Assembly (NCBI GenBank): GCA_026122225.1
Contig: JANEZZ010002243.1
Location: 1,052,001 to 1,116,000, forward strand
DNA: 64,000 nucleotides
Source: Heloderma charlesbogerti
Lineage: Eukaryota > Chordata > Lepidosauria > Squamata > Helodermatidae
Reading direction: 5' to 3'
Part shown: piece after piece, positions 46,959 through 58,961 of the stretch
How the letters are laid out: every line of letters begins with the position of its first letter
Position numbering within the stretch: the first letter of the stretch is position 1
Made by a program: the position numbers and the translations under genes
The notes under the pieces: model-generated
What the model was told of the DNA's origin: nothing
Databases searched by the model: none
The model's input: only the letters and a program-made list of their open reading frames with translations

Positions 46959-47073
46959 GGTGATCGTGCTCCCAAGGGTAGGGTGCGTAGTGAGTGGCTT
47001 GATGAGAAAGATTCTCACTGTAGGATATTGTGGCAGAGGTTGGGTGCTACTGTGCCAAGAAGGCATCTGTCAA

Positions 47074-47330
47074 CTACCCCATGCCAGCAAGTAAGCCCTG
47101 TAGCAGCTGGGTGTTGGAATCCATACTGGTGAAGAACCTATGGTTCTCCTCATGGTACTGCAGCTGCTCCTCTCTAGCAAGCTCCCTATCTTGCCGTTCT
47201 AGTTCAGCAACTCTCTCCAGCACAGTGACTAGATGTCTAGACACTGCCCTGTCCTCGGCAATGTACTTCAGCTCTTCCTTGGAGTGCTCCACCAATTGCT
47301 CCAAGAGGGCCTCACTCTTCTCCCCCCAAC
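47074..47330 (-). pseudogene. Candidate coiled-coil tail of a Harbinger accessory protein
   Basis: Minus-strand reading: EALLEQLVEHSKEELKYIAE, DRAVSRHLVTVLERVAELER, QDRELAREEQLQYHEENH, RFFTSMDSNTQLLQGLLAGM, stop. A charged heptad-like helix ending in a short hydrophobic tail is the usual C-terminus of the Myb/SANT-like protein that Harbinger transposons encode beside the transposase, where it helps DNA binding and nuclear import. It lies about 2.3 kb upstream of the transposase N-terminus on the same strand. No SANT domain was found. Confidence 0.45.
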
Positions 47331-47991
47331 AATGTCATGTTTTATGCCACCCAAGTCTGGTCACCAGACCAGAGACAATGTTGCCAGGGGGTTTGCAATA
47401 GCTGGATCTGTGAAAAGCAAGGTTTGGAAAGCTTAGTAGTTACACGAGGAAAACTGCTACAGTGACCTGTGGCTTCTCCGCCTCCCCCTTCCCTCAGTAA
47501 CCCCCTGGAATCTGCATAGCAACCAATGGCGATCAAAGGTACTTTGGAAAGAGCAATTGATTTCAATCCAGTCCTATCCTACCCTCCCCAAAGTACTGTG
47601 GAACCTGCCCCTCCCTCCCCACAACACACCATCAGACCCTCAAATAAGCAATGCAGCCATGGTTAGCAAAGCCACATTGGAATGAGCAGTGCATTTGAAC
47701 CAGGACCTATCTGGATGCCCAACCAGTTATGTGGAGCCAGTAACAACACTGGGTTCAGTTGCAGTGTTACTCACCTACGCTCTCACAGGGATTGGTGTCC
47801 ATCGCGGCTCCCTCCATGCTAGGAGAGTGAGAGAGCATTCAGGAGCTACTGCAAAGAGGAAGGGATTGTCAGTTAGGATATGGTTTGCACAGGATTTTCT
47901 GTCACTCCCCCACTAACAAGCCATGTCCCACCCCCTGCACTGAAGACCCTATGGAAGTGTATAAGGATCAGGAGTGGTTGCATGTACTCAC

Positions 47992-48086
47992 CAGCCAGAG
48001 GGACATCTGCATCAGGAACAGGACTGCTTGGGCCATCTGAGGGCAACTCCTTGGCATTGTCCTGAGTGGGGGGAAGGAACTTCTGA
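47992..48086 (-). CDS. Candidate acidic-linker exon on the minus strand
   Basis: Between an acceptor-like CTACCTTCAGTGTTCAG and a donor GTGAGTAC, the minus strand reads QKFLPPTQDNAKELPSDGPS then SPVPDADVPLAG. The Pro/Asp/Ser-rich text would suit the linker preceding the coiled coil at 47074-47330. This rests on splice-like borders and order only. Confidence 0.28.
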
Positions 48087-48348
48087 CTGAACACTGAAGG
48101 TAGATAGGTAGAACAAAGTTGAGTCAGTCACCACAAGGCAGTGTGCATGGGGGTGAAGCTTCAAGGAGCAGCAAGCTGCCCTAGTAGTAGATCTCCTTGC
48201 ACTGCCATGCAGTTGGGGAAGCATTGCCACCCTGAAGGCAAGGTGAGGAGGGCAAGGTTCAGGGAGTGTCATCTAAACCAGAGGGGCAGCTGCTCAGACC
48301 ACCATTGTAGCCTGCCAGCATGAGAGATCGGCTGTGAGCTGAGAAGTG

Positions 48349-48379
48349 CGTGCGTGTGTGTGTATGTGTGTGTGTGTGT
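48349..48379. repeat. TG dinucleotide repeat
   Basis: GCGTGCGTGTGTGTATGTG then (TG)n. Short microsatellite. Confidence 0.9.
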
Positions 48380-48707
48380 CAGGGGTGCAGAACCGGTGCT
48401 ATCTGCATTAGCCAGCATCTCTGAAGGCAAGTTGGGGTGCAGCAGCAACAGTCCCCAAACCAACCCCATGGGTCCATTAGTCTGGGACCAGAGGAAGGTA
48501 AACGTTCACATGTGGGACTGAGCTTACCACCAACCATGCCATGATGTCTTGTGGTCTGGTTGTTTCCAGTCCTGCAACAATGTCTTGGTGGGGGGAATGC
48601 TGGGCTTGCTCTTGAGGTGTATGCTGGATGCTTGTACTCCATGCCACACGTTTGGGGGTCACAGTAGGATCACCTCCCAGGATCCTATGCAGAGCCACGA
48701 AATAAGG

Positions 48708-49544
48708 TAGGGATGGATGAAAGTCCCTTACCTGATTCCGAAGCTTGCTTCGCAGTGGGGGGGAGGCGTTCCATCCCTCCCCCTGAAATTCTGGCTGGGG
48801 GGGAGGCACCCCGTCCCTCCCCACCAAAATTCTGGCCGGAGGGGAGGCGCCCCGTCCCTCCAGCCGCGAAACCTTGTCTCCTGCCGGGACGCAAACGGTG
48901 GTGGCTGTAGCCGCCGCCGTTTGCATCCCTGCAGTCAGCCATGATAGGCTACATAAATGTTTATGTAGCCTATCACGGCTGACTTAAAAAAAAAAGCGCG
49001 TATGCAAATGGCGGTGCACATGGGTGCTGCCATTTGCTTTCCTTATTTGGGGACTGCTATTTGTGTTGCCCTTATTTTCGCCATAGTCTACGTAAATCTT
49101 TACGTAGACTACCCATGCCCAAATAAGGAACGCAAATGGCGACGCCCATGGGCGCCGCCATTTGCATACGTGCTTTTTTTTTTTCAAAGTCAGCCGTGAT
49201 AGGCTACGTAAAGATTTACGTAGCCTATCACAGCTGACTTTGAAAATCTAGCCGTGATAGGCTATGTAAATCGTTACGTAGCCCATCACGTGTGTGTGGT
49301 TTTTTTTTTTACAATTTACTGGGAAATGGTGGCAGCAGCCGGTCAGAAGACCGGCCGCCACCCCCACCGCCGCCAAAACACCACCAAAACGCCACCGAGA
49401 CCCGCCGCCAAGAGGGACATTCGACAGAGGTAAGTCCCATCCCGGGGGGGGGGTGTCGGAGAATTTCCCCACCAATTTCGGGGGGCTGAATGTGTTAGCA
49501 TTCGGCCTCCCCGAGATTTGTGGAGAAATTCTCTGACATCCCTA
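48708..49544 (+). mobile_element. A/B foldback hAT element, part of core deleted
   Basis: TAGGGATGGATGAAAGTCCC to TCTGACATCCCTA. The left TAGTCTACG hairpin is missing: TTATTTGGGGAC joins TGCTATTTGTGTTGCCC at about 49045-49053. The B side has GGTAAGTCCC and GGGGCTGAATGTGTTAGCATTCGGCC. The flanks AAATAAGG and GAGGGGGT do not match. Confidence 0.85.
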
Positions 49545-51365
49545 GAGGGGGTGGAATAGCAACAGAGAGAGAACCAGGGACTTTTGGAGTCTCAGCCATT
49601 TGAGAAACAGCATAATGCAAACTGGCTGAACTGTCGCTTTGCTGCTCTGCTGTTCTGCTGCTCCACTGACCTCCGCTGACCTGCTGACCTGCCACTCAGC
49701 TGCTCTGCCACTCTGCTGCTTTGTTTTGAACAGGCAAGCTGAAAATGGCGAGGAGCCAAAATGGTGCAGGCACGGGAAGGCTGAATGCCCATCAGACCTT
49801 TGTCACCACCTTCGACATCATGACCATGCCCCCAACAACCGCCCACAGCTGCCGACACACAGTGCTTCACTAACAGTAGGGGAGAAATACACAGGGCGGA
49901 CATGGTGCTCCATTTGTGCATATCTGGAAAAATACCCATTTTTTTTCCCATTTCAGGAAAACACGGGATGGGGGGATGAAATAGTGAAATAATGACTGGA
50001 CAACGACGATGTCATGTAATGGATCCACACAATTCAGTGAGTGAGCAACCATGAATGAGCAATGAACTTGAGGTGTAGAGACACCCCTAGTGCTGGTGAG
50101 ATGCAGATGACACCCACAGCACAGCTTGATAAAAACCTGCAGTTCTGTTTGCTGTTGGTTCCAGAGAAGGATGTGCAGATTGCAGACCACTTCAAGGAAA
50201 TTTCTTTCATCTTCTCAAAACTTTTTCTCTCCCTGCTTCTCTCAGAAGTCCTTGGATGTTTCACCTCCAAATTCATCCCAACATTTCGGGGTACGCCAGA
50301 TTTGATGGCAACTTTAGGTAAAGCTCAATCATATTAATCCCACAAGAGCAGATGTTAGCAGAAGGGACTAAAGGACACCAGTGTCACAAGTGCCCATGGA
50401 GAGAGATTAAATTTACAGAACATAATGTATTACTGAAGGAAAATAGCCTTGTCACATAAAAAAGTCCGTAAGATCCATGATGACCATGAAAAAGATAACA
50501 GCATTATTCATAAGTGACTGAAAGCTCTTTTAGCACATCCATCCATTACGATTAATCTCATCAGAGGTCATAAATGACAAACCCGGTACAAATTTAACAA
50601 GTTTGCATACAAAGTAAGTGCATCATGCGAGGGTTCAACATGCAGTAAATTCAATTAGTGTCAACGAAATACTCTTATCACATGTACTGTAGTGTTATGC
50701 AGGCCTCCTTCTTTCTTATTTCTCTCTGTTGTTCTCTAACCTAAAAAAAGATAAATCTAATCTGCTAACATTTCATAAACCTGAATGAGACTCCAGGCAA
50801 TCTATGTGAGCAATGCACCACTGAATGGATATAACGATACGTACATTGATTTTTTTAAATATATATTCTAGTGAACATCAAGATTCATCATCCTTCAAAA
50901 AAAGATATTGACCTCACTTTTATATGAGTTAATGTTTACCTGTTCACTCCCTATACATTTTATTGGCATCTCAGGAAAAGTCAATAATGGTATACCACAC
51001 TGTTTTAGAAATCCCAGCATTTGGAATGTATTGCCAGTGCTGGCTCCAGGTGTTTGTGGGACCTTGGGCAAGATACCTCAATGGGTCCTCTTCCTCAGTG
51101 AATCTACCATCTCATCGCCATTCTCATCATTGCTACCACTTGCTTGCTTGACAACCAGAGAGCCAGTGAACAAGTAGGCAGTGGCATCTATTGGTCATCC
51201 TGCTCACCACCATTTTTGTCTGGGCCAGAGTGAGAGGCAGGTGAACAAGCAGGTTGCAATGGTGAAGAGGAGGAGCAGGTCCAGGGGGTTCTTGTTAAAG
51301 GACCCTGCCATGTGTAGGCCCTCAGCAGGTGCCTGACCATGCTTACCCTTGATGCTGGCCCTGTG
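49545..51365. other. Intergenic stretch
   Basis: About 49630-49720 is a decayed CTGCT/CTGACC tandem-like stretch. The remainder shows no gene or element I can name. The plus-strand frame 49639-49992 has no recognised motif. Confidence 0.4.
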
Positions 51366-52704
51366 TAGGAATGTGTGAACCCACCCCCACCCAGGTTCTC
51401 CAGGTGCCCAGTCAGCCCCTGCCCCCACTCACCAGTCCCTGGACCATGCTTGAGTCCCTCCCATGCTTGGCGAGCAGCCTGCACTCACCCGGCAGCCTTG
51501 TCGAACCCCATGATTGCCATGTTCTGAAAAATAAAACAGTGATCACAAAAATGTAGGGATGTACGAAATTGCCCTTACCTGTCTCCTCCAGGTTCCGCTG
51601 GGGGGGAGGCGCTCCGTCCCTCCCCCTGGAATCCTAGCCGGCCGGCTCCACTCCACGGGGATTCCGCAGAGCCGCCGGCCGGCTCCTCCAGCAGCTGGAC
51701 ATCCGGCCGCTGGCTAGCAGGGACGCAAATGGTGGCGGCCGTAGCCACCGCCATTTGCATCCCTGTAGTCAGCAGTGATAGGCTACATAAATCTTTACGT
51801 AGCCTATCACATCTGTCTTTAAAAAACAACAACAACGCACGTACGCAAATGGCGGCGGCAATGGCCGCCGCCATTTGCGTTCCTTATTTTGGCCCATCTT
51901 AGTCTACGTAAATATTTATGTAGACTAAGATGACGAAAATAAGGGGAATGCAAATAGCATACCGGACGCCACCACCATTTCCAGGCTTGTGTAAAAAAAA
52001 AAGACGTGATAAGCTACATAAAGATTTACGTAGCCTATCACGTTGTTGTTGTTTTTTAACCTAGCCATGATAGGCTACGTAAAGATTTACGTAGCCTATC
52101 ATGTCTTTTTTTTTTAACACTGGAAATGGCGGCAGCAGCAGTCGGTCGGAAGACCGGCTGCCGCAGCCGCCGGAGCCAAAGCTGCCGCCGGAGCCACCAC
52201 TGGATCCGCCGCTGCCCGGAAGATCCACCCCAGATAAGTCTTATCCCGGGGGGGATATGCGGGGGGTGGGGGGTGGCAGGCCGTTCCGACATGGAGTTCA
52301 GGGGGCCGAATGCACTGACGTTCGGCCTCACCGAGATCCGTGGCGGAATTCTCTGCCATCCCTACAAAAATGTGCATATTTGCATATGCACGGAAATGTG
52401 CATCTTCACAAAAATGTGCATTCACACACATGCATATCCACAAACATGCACATTTTTGCATATGCAAATATACACATTCACAGACATGCACATTTTCACA
52501 TATGCAAATACATATGCAAATTTTTGTGCTCACCATTTTATTTTTCAAAACATGGCAACCATGGAGTTTGACAAGGCTGCCAAGCTGAGCGCGGGCTGCT
52601 CACCGAACACAGGCACGGAGCTAGAGGGGGTAGGGGCTCAGCAAGGGGTGCAGGGGAGGTTCTGCTGGATTCCTGGATGGAATCAGGTTCCCATACCATC
52701 CCTA
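51366..52704. mobile_element. Short hAT element hosting an A/B element
   Basis: TAGGAATGTGTGAACCCACC to CCATACCATCCCTA. The flanks GCCCTGTG (51358-51365) and CCCCTGTG (52705-52712) match at 7 of 8. Inner arms CATGATTGCCATGTT / AACATGGCAACCATGG flank a TGCATATTTGCATATGCA region. The A/B element at 51554-52364 splits it. Confidence 0.78.
51554..52364 (+). mobile_element. Nested A/B foldback hAT element with perfect TSD
   Basis: TAGGGATGTACGAAATTGCC to TCTGCCATCCCTA. Perfect 8-bp duplication CAAAAATG (51546-51553, 52365-52372). The core is collapsed: GGGGAATGCAAATAGCATACCGGACGCC (about 51935-51962) joins CACCACCATTTCCAGGC, then CTTGTGT and the right GATAGG hairpins. The usual GGTAAGT is GATAAGTCT here. 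Confidence 0.92.
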
Positions 52705-52720
52705 CCCCTGTGTATTTATC

Positions 52721-53552
52721 TAGGGATGTATGAAAGTCACTTACCTTTTCACGGATGTGATTCATGGTGGGGGGGAGGCGCTCCATCCCTCCCCCCAGAA
52801 TCTTCAATGGGGGGGAGGCGATCCAGTCCTCCCCCCCGGAATCCTGCCTGGCCAGCTCCACTCCGTGGCGGCTCCGCAGAGCAGCCCACCAGGGCCGTCC
52901 GCAGTCAGAGTTCTGGCTGCGGACAGGCTGCTGCGGATGCAAATGGCAGCCCATCCACGTCCAGCCAGGCTGCCGTGATAGGCTACATAAGTATTTACGT
53001 AGCCTATCATGGCAGGCCAAAAAAACCACAACCAGCATACGCAAATGGCGGCAGCTACGGCAGCCGCCGTTTGCGTTCCCTATTTTTCGTCGTTTTAGCC
53101 TACGATCTCTAAATATTTATGTAGGCTAAAACAGCAGGGGGAAAAAGGAACACAAATGGCACCCACTACGCTATTTGTGTTCCCTTTTTTGTCGCCATAA
53201 TAGCCTATGTAAATATTTATGTAGGCTAAAACAGTGAAAAATAGGGAACGCAAATGGCAGCTGCCGTAGCCACCGCCATTTGCGTGCGCTGTGTTTTTTT
53301 TTTTGGCTTGCCGTGATAGGCTACGTAAATACTTACATAGCCTATCACAGCTGCAAGGTCGCAAATGGCGGCCGCAGCAGCCCGGGTGCGGCTGGCCAGG
53401 AGACCAGCCGCCGCCACCGGAGCCGCTGCCAGAGCTGCCACCACCACCGCATCCACCCCAGGTAAGTTCCTTCCCAGGGGGATTCCACGGGGGGTGGGTG
53501 GCAGGAGGCCATCCTCACTGGAATCCAGTGGCAGAATTCTCTGCCATCCCTA
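52721..53552 (+). mobile_element. A/B foldback hAT element
   Basis: TAGGGATGTATGAAAGTCAC to CTGCCATCCCTA. Perfect 8-bp duplication TATTTATC (52713-52720, 53553-53560), inserted 9 bp beyond the neighbouring element's duplication. CACTTACCTTTT and CAGGTAAGTTCC both face outward. The left core hairpin carries an odd CTCT insertion (CTACGATCTCTAAATATTTATGTAG, about 53100-53124). Confidence 0.92.
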
Positions 53553-53560
53553 TATTTATC

Positions 53561-54686
53561 TGGTGTCTTCTGGCAGAACAGTGATACAGCTGATGCGGCT
53601 GAGCTGTGTGAAATCCTAGCTTGCAGAGCATGTTTTACCCTGGATAAATCACACTGGAGACTCTGGTTCAAAGGAATAAGAAAGCTTGTATTTATTGCAG
53701 GAAATACATGTTGTATAGGAGGATCCCCAAGTCACGATGGAAGGAGACCCAAAGAGATGTCTCCTCTCTGAGAGGCAAGAGCATGAAGATGGAGGAAGGA
53801 AGAAATGAGGTCAGCAACCCTAAGGTTATCAGTCCATCATGGGAAGGAAGATCAGCACAGATCAGAGGACAGTCTAGGAAGCTTGGAGGTCCTCTTTATT
53901 CCCTTTCAATGCAGACACATCTGCCTTTGCCTTTTCTCTTTGAAGCTAGCTGAGTTGCACCCACACTTCCAGCAGTGTCATCATTACTATTTTGGGCTTC
54001 CTACAATCTTCCTCAGATATCAGATCTAAGGAGGAACTTCTACATTGACTTTGAATTTCACTTTAGGTGAAACCTGGTGGCAACTCAGTCATGTGAAATG
54101 CCCCCCCCCCCGAGATGTTATTAGTATCACCAAAATTATTTGGGCTTCCCTCTGAATTCCTTGCATGTTTCCCTTGTAAATAAATTTTACTTTAACCTTA
54201 AGGGATATTTCAGTAGCAGATCATTTTTTTAACTATTGTATCAGAGATCAACATTCCAACAAAACAAGAAATGATGAATACTTCCCATTAGATTAATGTG
54301 GCCATACACAATGAGCAGGTAAATCTACTCTTCCTAGGCCCAGGGTAAGGAGGCAGCCCTTGCATCAACACATCAGCTCAGACAGAAATCCCATTGAGTT
54401 TCCATGGGGCTTACTCTCATGTAAGTGTGTATAGCATTTGCAATCTACGACTATGTGAGGTTACCCATTTCCAGTATTCTTGATTAGGAAGTATAATACA
54501 TTACTGGGAACACAAAAGATACCTTGGGAAAGACAGTATCATTTTCTATGGAAAACTCTTGTTCTCATTGTGAGGAGCCAGCTGACTGGACTTCACAGCC
54601 TGTGCTGATCTCATGTTGGCCATTGCCAGCCATGCAGATCATCAGTCTAGGGACTGCAAGGATAAAAAAGTACAGAATCATAATCA
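53561..54686. other. Intergenic stretch, nothing recognised
   Basis: No repeat family or exon that I can support. Confidence 0.45.
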
Positions 54687-55385
54687 GGGTTGTTGCAGGT
54701 GCCCAACTGGGTCTGGGAGGCTGGTGGACTCCCCTGTGCTCAGCCTCCTGGGCCCTACTGGCCAAGCCATGGGGTGCTGACAGACCCAGCTGCTGAGTGC
54801 CCCGGAGCTCGGCAGCACCCGGGATCAGCTCGCCCCTTGCTGCGAGCTACCAAACTCCACTGCAGTGCTTCCTTCCTTCTCCCCCTCTCAGCTTGGCTAC
54901 CATGGTGGCAGCAGCACCAGTGGGGCAGGAGGATGACAAAAGAGGCTTCCCTCTTGTCATCCTCCTGCCGTACTGATGCTGTCGTGGTAGCTGGGATGAG
55001 AGGAAGAGGAGAGGTGAGCACTGCTCCCTCTCCTCTATTCCCCATCCTGGCTACCATGGCGGCAGTGGTGCTGGCAGGGCAGGAGGACTTACCGGGCCCA
55101 TCCGCTTGTGTGCATCCTTCCTTGCCCTTTGTGGCTGCCATTTTAATGCAAGATGGGGGCTCTTGTTTTTCATAAGTCTATTGTTGTGGAAATGGACTGT
55201 GAGGGCCACCATTGTGCACTGCACTAGATTTAGGAACAACAAGAGCCCCCATCTTGTGCTAAAATGGCAGCCACAAAGGAGGACAGGCAGAGGAAAGACA
55301 TGCACAAGCCAGGCCCAGACGCAATTGGAAGAGTCACCGAGCCCTCCAGGGGGCTCACACGGCCTGGCTAGAAATGTGTATTTGG
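54687..55385. mobile_element. Foldback element related to short hAT group
   Basis: AGGGTTGTTGCAGGTGCCCA and ACTGGGTCTGGGAG match the end of the element at 4793. Two internal inverted repeats: GCTACCATGGTGGCAGCAGC.../..GATGCTGTCGTGGTAGCT with GGAGGATGACAA.A/CTTGTCATCCTCCTGCC (about 54894-54993), and GTGGCTGCCATTTTAATGCAAGATGGGGGCTCTTG / CAAGAGCCCCCATCTTGTGCTAAAATGGCAGCCAC (about 55130-55275). The right terminus and target duplication were not found. Confidence 0.5.
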
Positions 55386-56078
55386 AGAGAAAATATGTGT
55401 AAAATACGTATTTACACACAATTTAAATGTACACCTATGTGTAGATTTTTTTTGTAAAAAAAAGAATGTCAGATTACTAAAATTGTTCACTGAAATTATT
55501 TTAGCTATTTAAATTGTTTTAAATTTCGTAGGTTGATTTTGTAGGTTGTTTTTATCATAATGTTCTATTTTGTAATGTTGTTGTATTTTTTTCTCTTTTT
55601 TTATGAATTGTTGAAAGCCGCCCAGAGAGCTGTGGGTAATGTAATGATACTCCAGACCTGGGACACTGTTTTCTCTGTTGCTGATTTTATCCTGATTCTG
55701 TTTTAACTTGGTGTGTTTTTATGTTCATATTGTGTGTGTGTGTGTCTGTGTGTGTATATATATATAAAAAATTTGTAGTAGTAGTAGTAGTAATATGCAC
55801 ACTGCCCAGAGAACGTCTTGTTAATGGGTGGTATAAATATCATGTTGTTGTTGCTATGGTGGTGGTGGTGGTTGTCCTCTTCAGCAAGGGGATGCTGCTG
55901 GTGCAACACTCCAATTCCCATACCAAGAATCACTGCCTGAATGCTCCCTGTCGCTATTATACATTTCTGAAGTCCGCACCATGTCTGCTGGATGCTATAT
56001 TCACTTACCCTGCAACAGCCTGCTCTGCACTAATTTAAGAGCAAAGGCTGAAGTGACTCCTTGTTCAGTTGGTTAAAG

Positions 56079-56196
56079 CAACCTTCTCCAACATGGTGTC
56101 CTCCAGATGTGTTGGACTACAATTCCCATAATTCCCAGGGGAATTATGGGAGTTCTAATCCAACACCTCTGGAGGGCTCCAGGTTGGGAATGTCTG
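56079..56196. mobile_element. 118-bp palindromic hAT MITE
   Basis: The two arms are CAACCTTCTCC...CCTCCAGATGTGTTGGACTACAA.TCCCATAATTCCC and (reverse strand) CAGACATTCCC...CCTCCAGAGGTGTTGGATTAGAACTCCCATAATTCCC, meeting at AGGGG. The flanks GGTTAAAG (56071-56078) and GGTTAGAG (56197-56204) match at 7 of 8. The CTCCAGATGT.TTGGACTACAA text is a very common squamate repeat. Confidence 0.8.
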
Positions 56197-56989
56197 GGTT
56201 AGAGACTTACTAGGAAGAAATTAAATTCCCTATATTATCAACCGTTCAATTTCAGCCTCATTGGCTGCAGCGTCTGAAATGCCATGCCACATGCATTGAC
56301 ATGGATTAAGGGGCGCTCTCAGAATAAAGGCAGAGATTTACTTGGGGAAAAGATACAAGAAGCCTGTCAAGTGTTGCTAGAAATAGGGACCACTGGAGTG
56401 CATGGATAATTCCCATTGAGAATAAGCAAGGGAGAGTTCTCAGATTTGAGATGTGGTCCCTCACCACAGCAAAGCCCCAGTGTGTGTGCTGCCTGTCAGC
56501 TACCTTTGCAAGTACTTTGTTGAATTAAAGCCTCAGCCTTGCAATAAGTAACCCCCTGGCTATTTCTAATGTGTGATTAAAAAATCTGGAAAGAACTGTC
56601 ACCAAACATAGCCAAAGCAATAAACAAGAATGCTGTTATTAAAATAAAATCTGATATATAAAAACAATCACTCAGAGAGTCTTTGAGATTTATTATCACT
56701 TTGTTGATGGTTCATTAAGCTATCACTCAGGAGGCCTATCCACAAGCCATTGCAACTAAAATGAATGATATCGCAATACATGCATCAATACTTTTGGTAT
56801 TAGATTTGCTGGAAACTTGTCTGAAGAGCAAGCGTGAAATGTCAACACTGACTTAGAGCTGTCTTGCAAAAGTAGCAATGCTTACCATTGCCCTGTGTGG
56901 TGAGCCACAGAACTGCAGCCTCAATATCACCCATATAATTCTGAAATTTGTGATTGGTATTTGCAAGCAAGAGGAGGGCAGTAACATTA

Positions 56990-58257
56990 TACTAAATATA
57001 GAATCAAGTTTATTTTTACTTATAAATTCAATTATTTTTTTCTTATCAGTTAATTTATATTTTAATCATAATTCTATTTCTCCACACAAATCAAAGAAGA
57101 ACTATTATCTAATAAATCACCCTTTTTCATTTATATTCATCCCATTCTTTTTCTTAAATTCACTTAATTCTTGTATTTAATCATTACTACACTCTACTCT
57201 CACTACTACAATTCTCCCTTGTTAGAAATTATTTATGACTCGAGTGTTGTCTGCGATGCACATTTTTAATTTAATTCTAAATATTTACTAATTTTACTAC
57301 TCTTCCTGACATAAAATAATCATCACATACAAACTATTAAAACCATCTCGAGATGAATAAATACTTATTTATGTATGTGTGTTTGTGTAATCTCACTAGT
57401 GTGTTATAGTGATTATTTTTTTTAAATTATTTTTGTTTCTGTTGTTATACAAATATAAAAAATTGATGGTTGGTGCTTTTCGCTTATCCATACAAATAAC
57501 GATGGTATTTTAGCTGTTAGGGTCGCAAGTTAGAGGGAGCGTTAGAGACTATAGATAACCTTGTGTTCTAGTTTCTAATATAACCAATGGATATTATGGT
57601 TGATGGTGATGAGAAGGAGTAGGAGGGATGCGAGTGTGTGAATTATAGAGAGGTGTTGTGAATGGGAGGAGGGTAGATGTGTGGGATCTATCATATTTTT
57701 TGTGTGATTGACTATATAGCGGCATGGTAGTGGGGTGAGTGTGGTGAGCTGTGGTGGTGTTTACGTATTAGCTGTGGATTGTAGGCGACTACGTGTGCAT
57801 CATGGAGGTGCTGTGTTCGCAGGCGATAGGAGTTGAGGCGGATAGAGTAGAGGCATTAGAAGAGCCGCATCTCGGCGCATGTGCTGAGAGAGGCTAGTTG
57901 TGAGCGGTACTCTTTGCACGCCAGGCGCAGTTAGATTCAGCAGCGCTTGGTCTCGCGCGCGTCGGTTGCGCCGCTGGTGTGGTGAGTGTGCTTGTGCTGC
58001 GCTGAGGTGAGCTGTGGACGCACATCAGCTACGCGCAGAAGAGACGCTCGATGTGTCAAGCTTGCGCGCGGTGCAGGCGCTTCCTTCCTCCACCACCAAT
58101 ACACCTTCCTTAATTTCGTCGCTAGCATACGGCCATGTGGATCACGCCAGTGAATGAGTCCCGAGAGACCACACGATACCCCCACGCTCTTGCCACCATT
58201 GCACAATACCCCGGCCACTAATACACTCCTGGTGGAATCTCCTCCCGCCATCCCTAG
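56990..58257. other. Compositionally anomalous stretch, possible assembly artefact
   Basis: The text shifts from very AT-rich, T/A-only runs (57000-57180) through GT-rich words (57600-57780) to dense CpG with restriction-like words (57780-58100: CGCGCGCGTCGG, TTGCGCCGC), with no repeat family or codon structure. It ends at 58231-58257 in a garbled B end (GGTGGAATCTCCTCCCGCCATCCCTA). The frame at 57937-58488 crosses this and is not credible. Confidence 0.45.
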
Positions 58258-58543
58258 AAAGAGGATAAGAAAGAGGATCAGAGGACTTCTTGCTTGAAAT
58301 CTACCTGAGCTCTGATGCACCTCTTTGTTCCTTGTCACTCCTTCAGTCCCAACTCCTTGTCTGGCTTCCTGGTTTGTCCTCTGACCCTGGTTGCTCTTTG
58401 GCCTGAACACCTGGTTCCCAGGTCCTGGCTCATTCCAGACTTCTGTCCATGGTCTAACTATGACACCATCATGCTGAACATAGCTCACAGCCAGTCATGT
58501 ATGATGACTCTTTCTGCCTGCCTGAGACTTACACAAAAGAAAA

Positions 58544-58961
58544 TAGGGATGGAGAATAATAGGGATGGAGAAGAGATAGGTAATAGGGATGGAGCTGCTA
58601 ATAGGGATGGAGAAGAGATCTATTCAGTTCACAATTTAATGTGAATTTACCTAATTTTGCACTTTCGAACTACTATGCTAAACAAAATTCAGTTATCCTT
58701 CAAAATTCAAACTTCTCCAAAACGTCTCCAATTTTGCAACGGACTTCTCCAATAAAACAATGTGTACCCAAAATGTGGGTATTAGAGAAAATACTATTCA
58801 AATATGCATTTGGAAAACTGCCTGCAAACAAACAAACAAACTGTGTATTTTTAAAATGTTTTTATTAATTATTTTTCATAACATTGAAATCAACTAAACA
58901 TATGATTGGGGAAAAATGAGAAACTGAGAGTAGCCCATATTGAGAGATTTGACCATCCCTA
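58544..58961. mobile_element. Short hAT element with repeated left terminus
   Basis: TAGGGATGGAG occurs four times (58544, 58560, 58584, 58602). The right end is TTGACCATCCCTA (58961). Flanks matching at 7 of 8 are GCTGCTAA (58594-58601) and GTTGCTAA (58962-58969), so the true element is 58602-58961. The three extra termini precede it. The interior is AT-rich, with CTCCAAAACGTCTCCAATTTTGC. Confidence 0.75.

Noticed and set aside
46346..46963. 205-codon proline/arginine-rich frame
   Set aside because: It lies over B ends and GATAGG hairpins. The same frame type recurs in each copy as CCGCCACC/GGCGGC repeat translation.
48477..48926. Minus-strand frame with LHRILGGDPTVTPKRVAW as a Harbinger exon
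   Set aside because: The text is protein-like and followed by a GTAAGC donor, but I recognise no domain, and its N-terminal half is foldback sequence. Not strong enough to call.
52126..53112. 328-codon open frame as a gene
   Set aside because: It runs from one hAT element through a short element into another, over GC-rich palindromes. There is no domain, and its path crosses three target duplications.
54690..55175. 161-codon plus-strand frame in a GC-rich, CpG-island-like stretch as a host exon
   Set aside because: It spans two inverted repeats of a foldback element and has no domain or splice support.
57937..58488. 183-codon minus-strand frame
   Set aside because: More than half lies in the anomalous-composition stretch, and the sequence is not protein-like.
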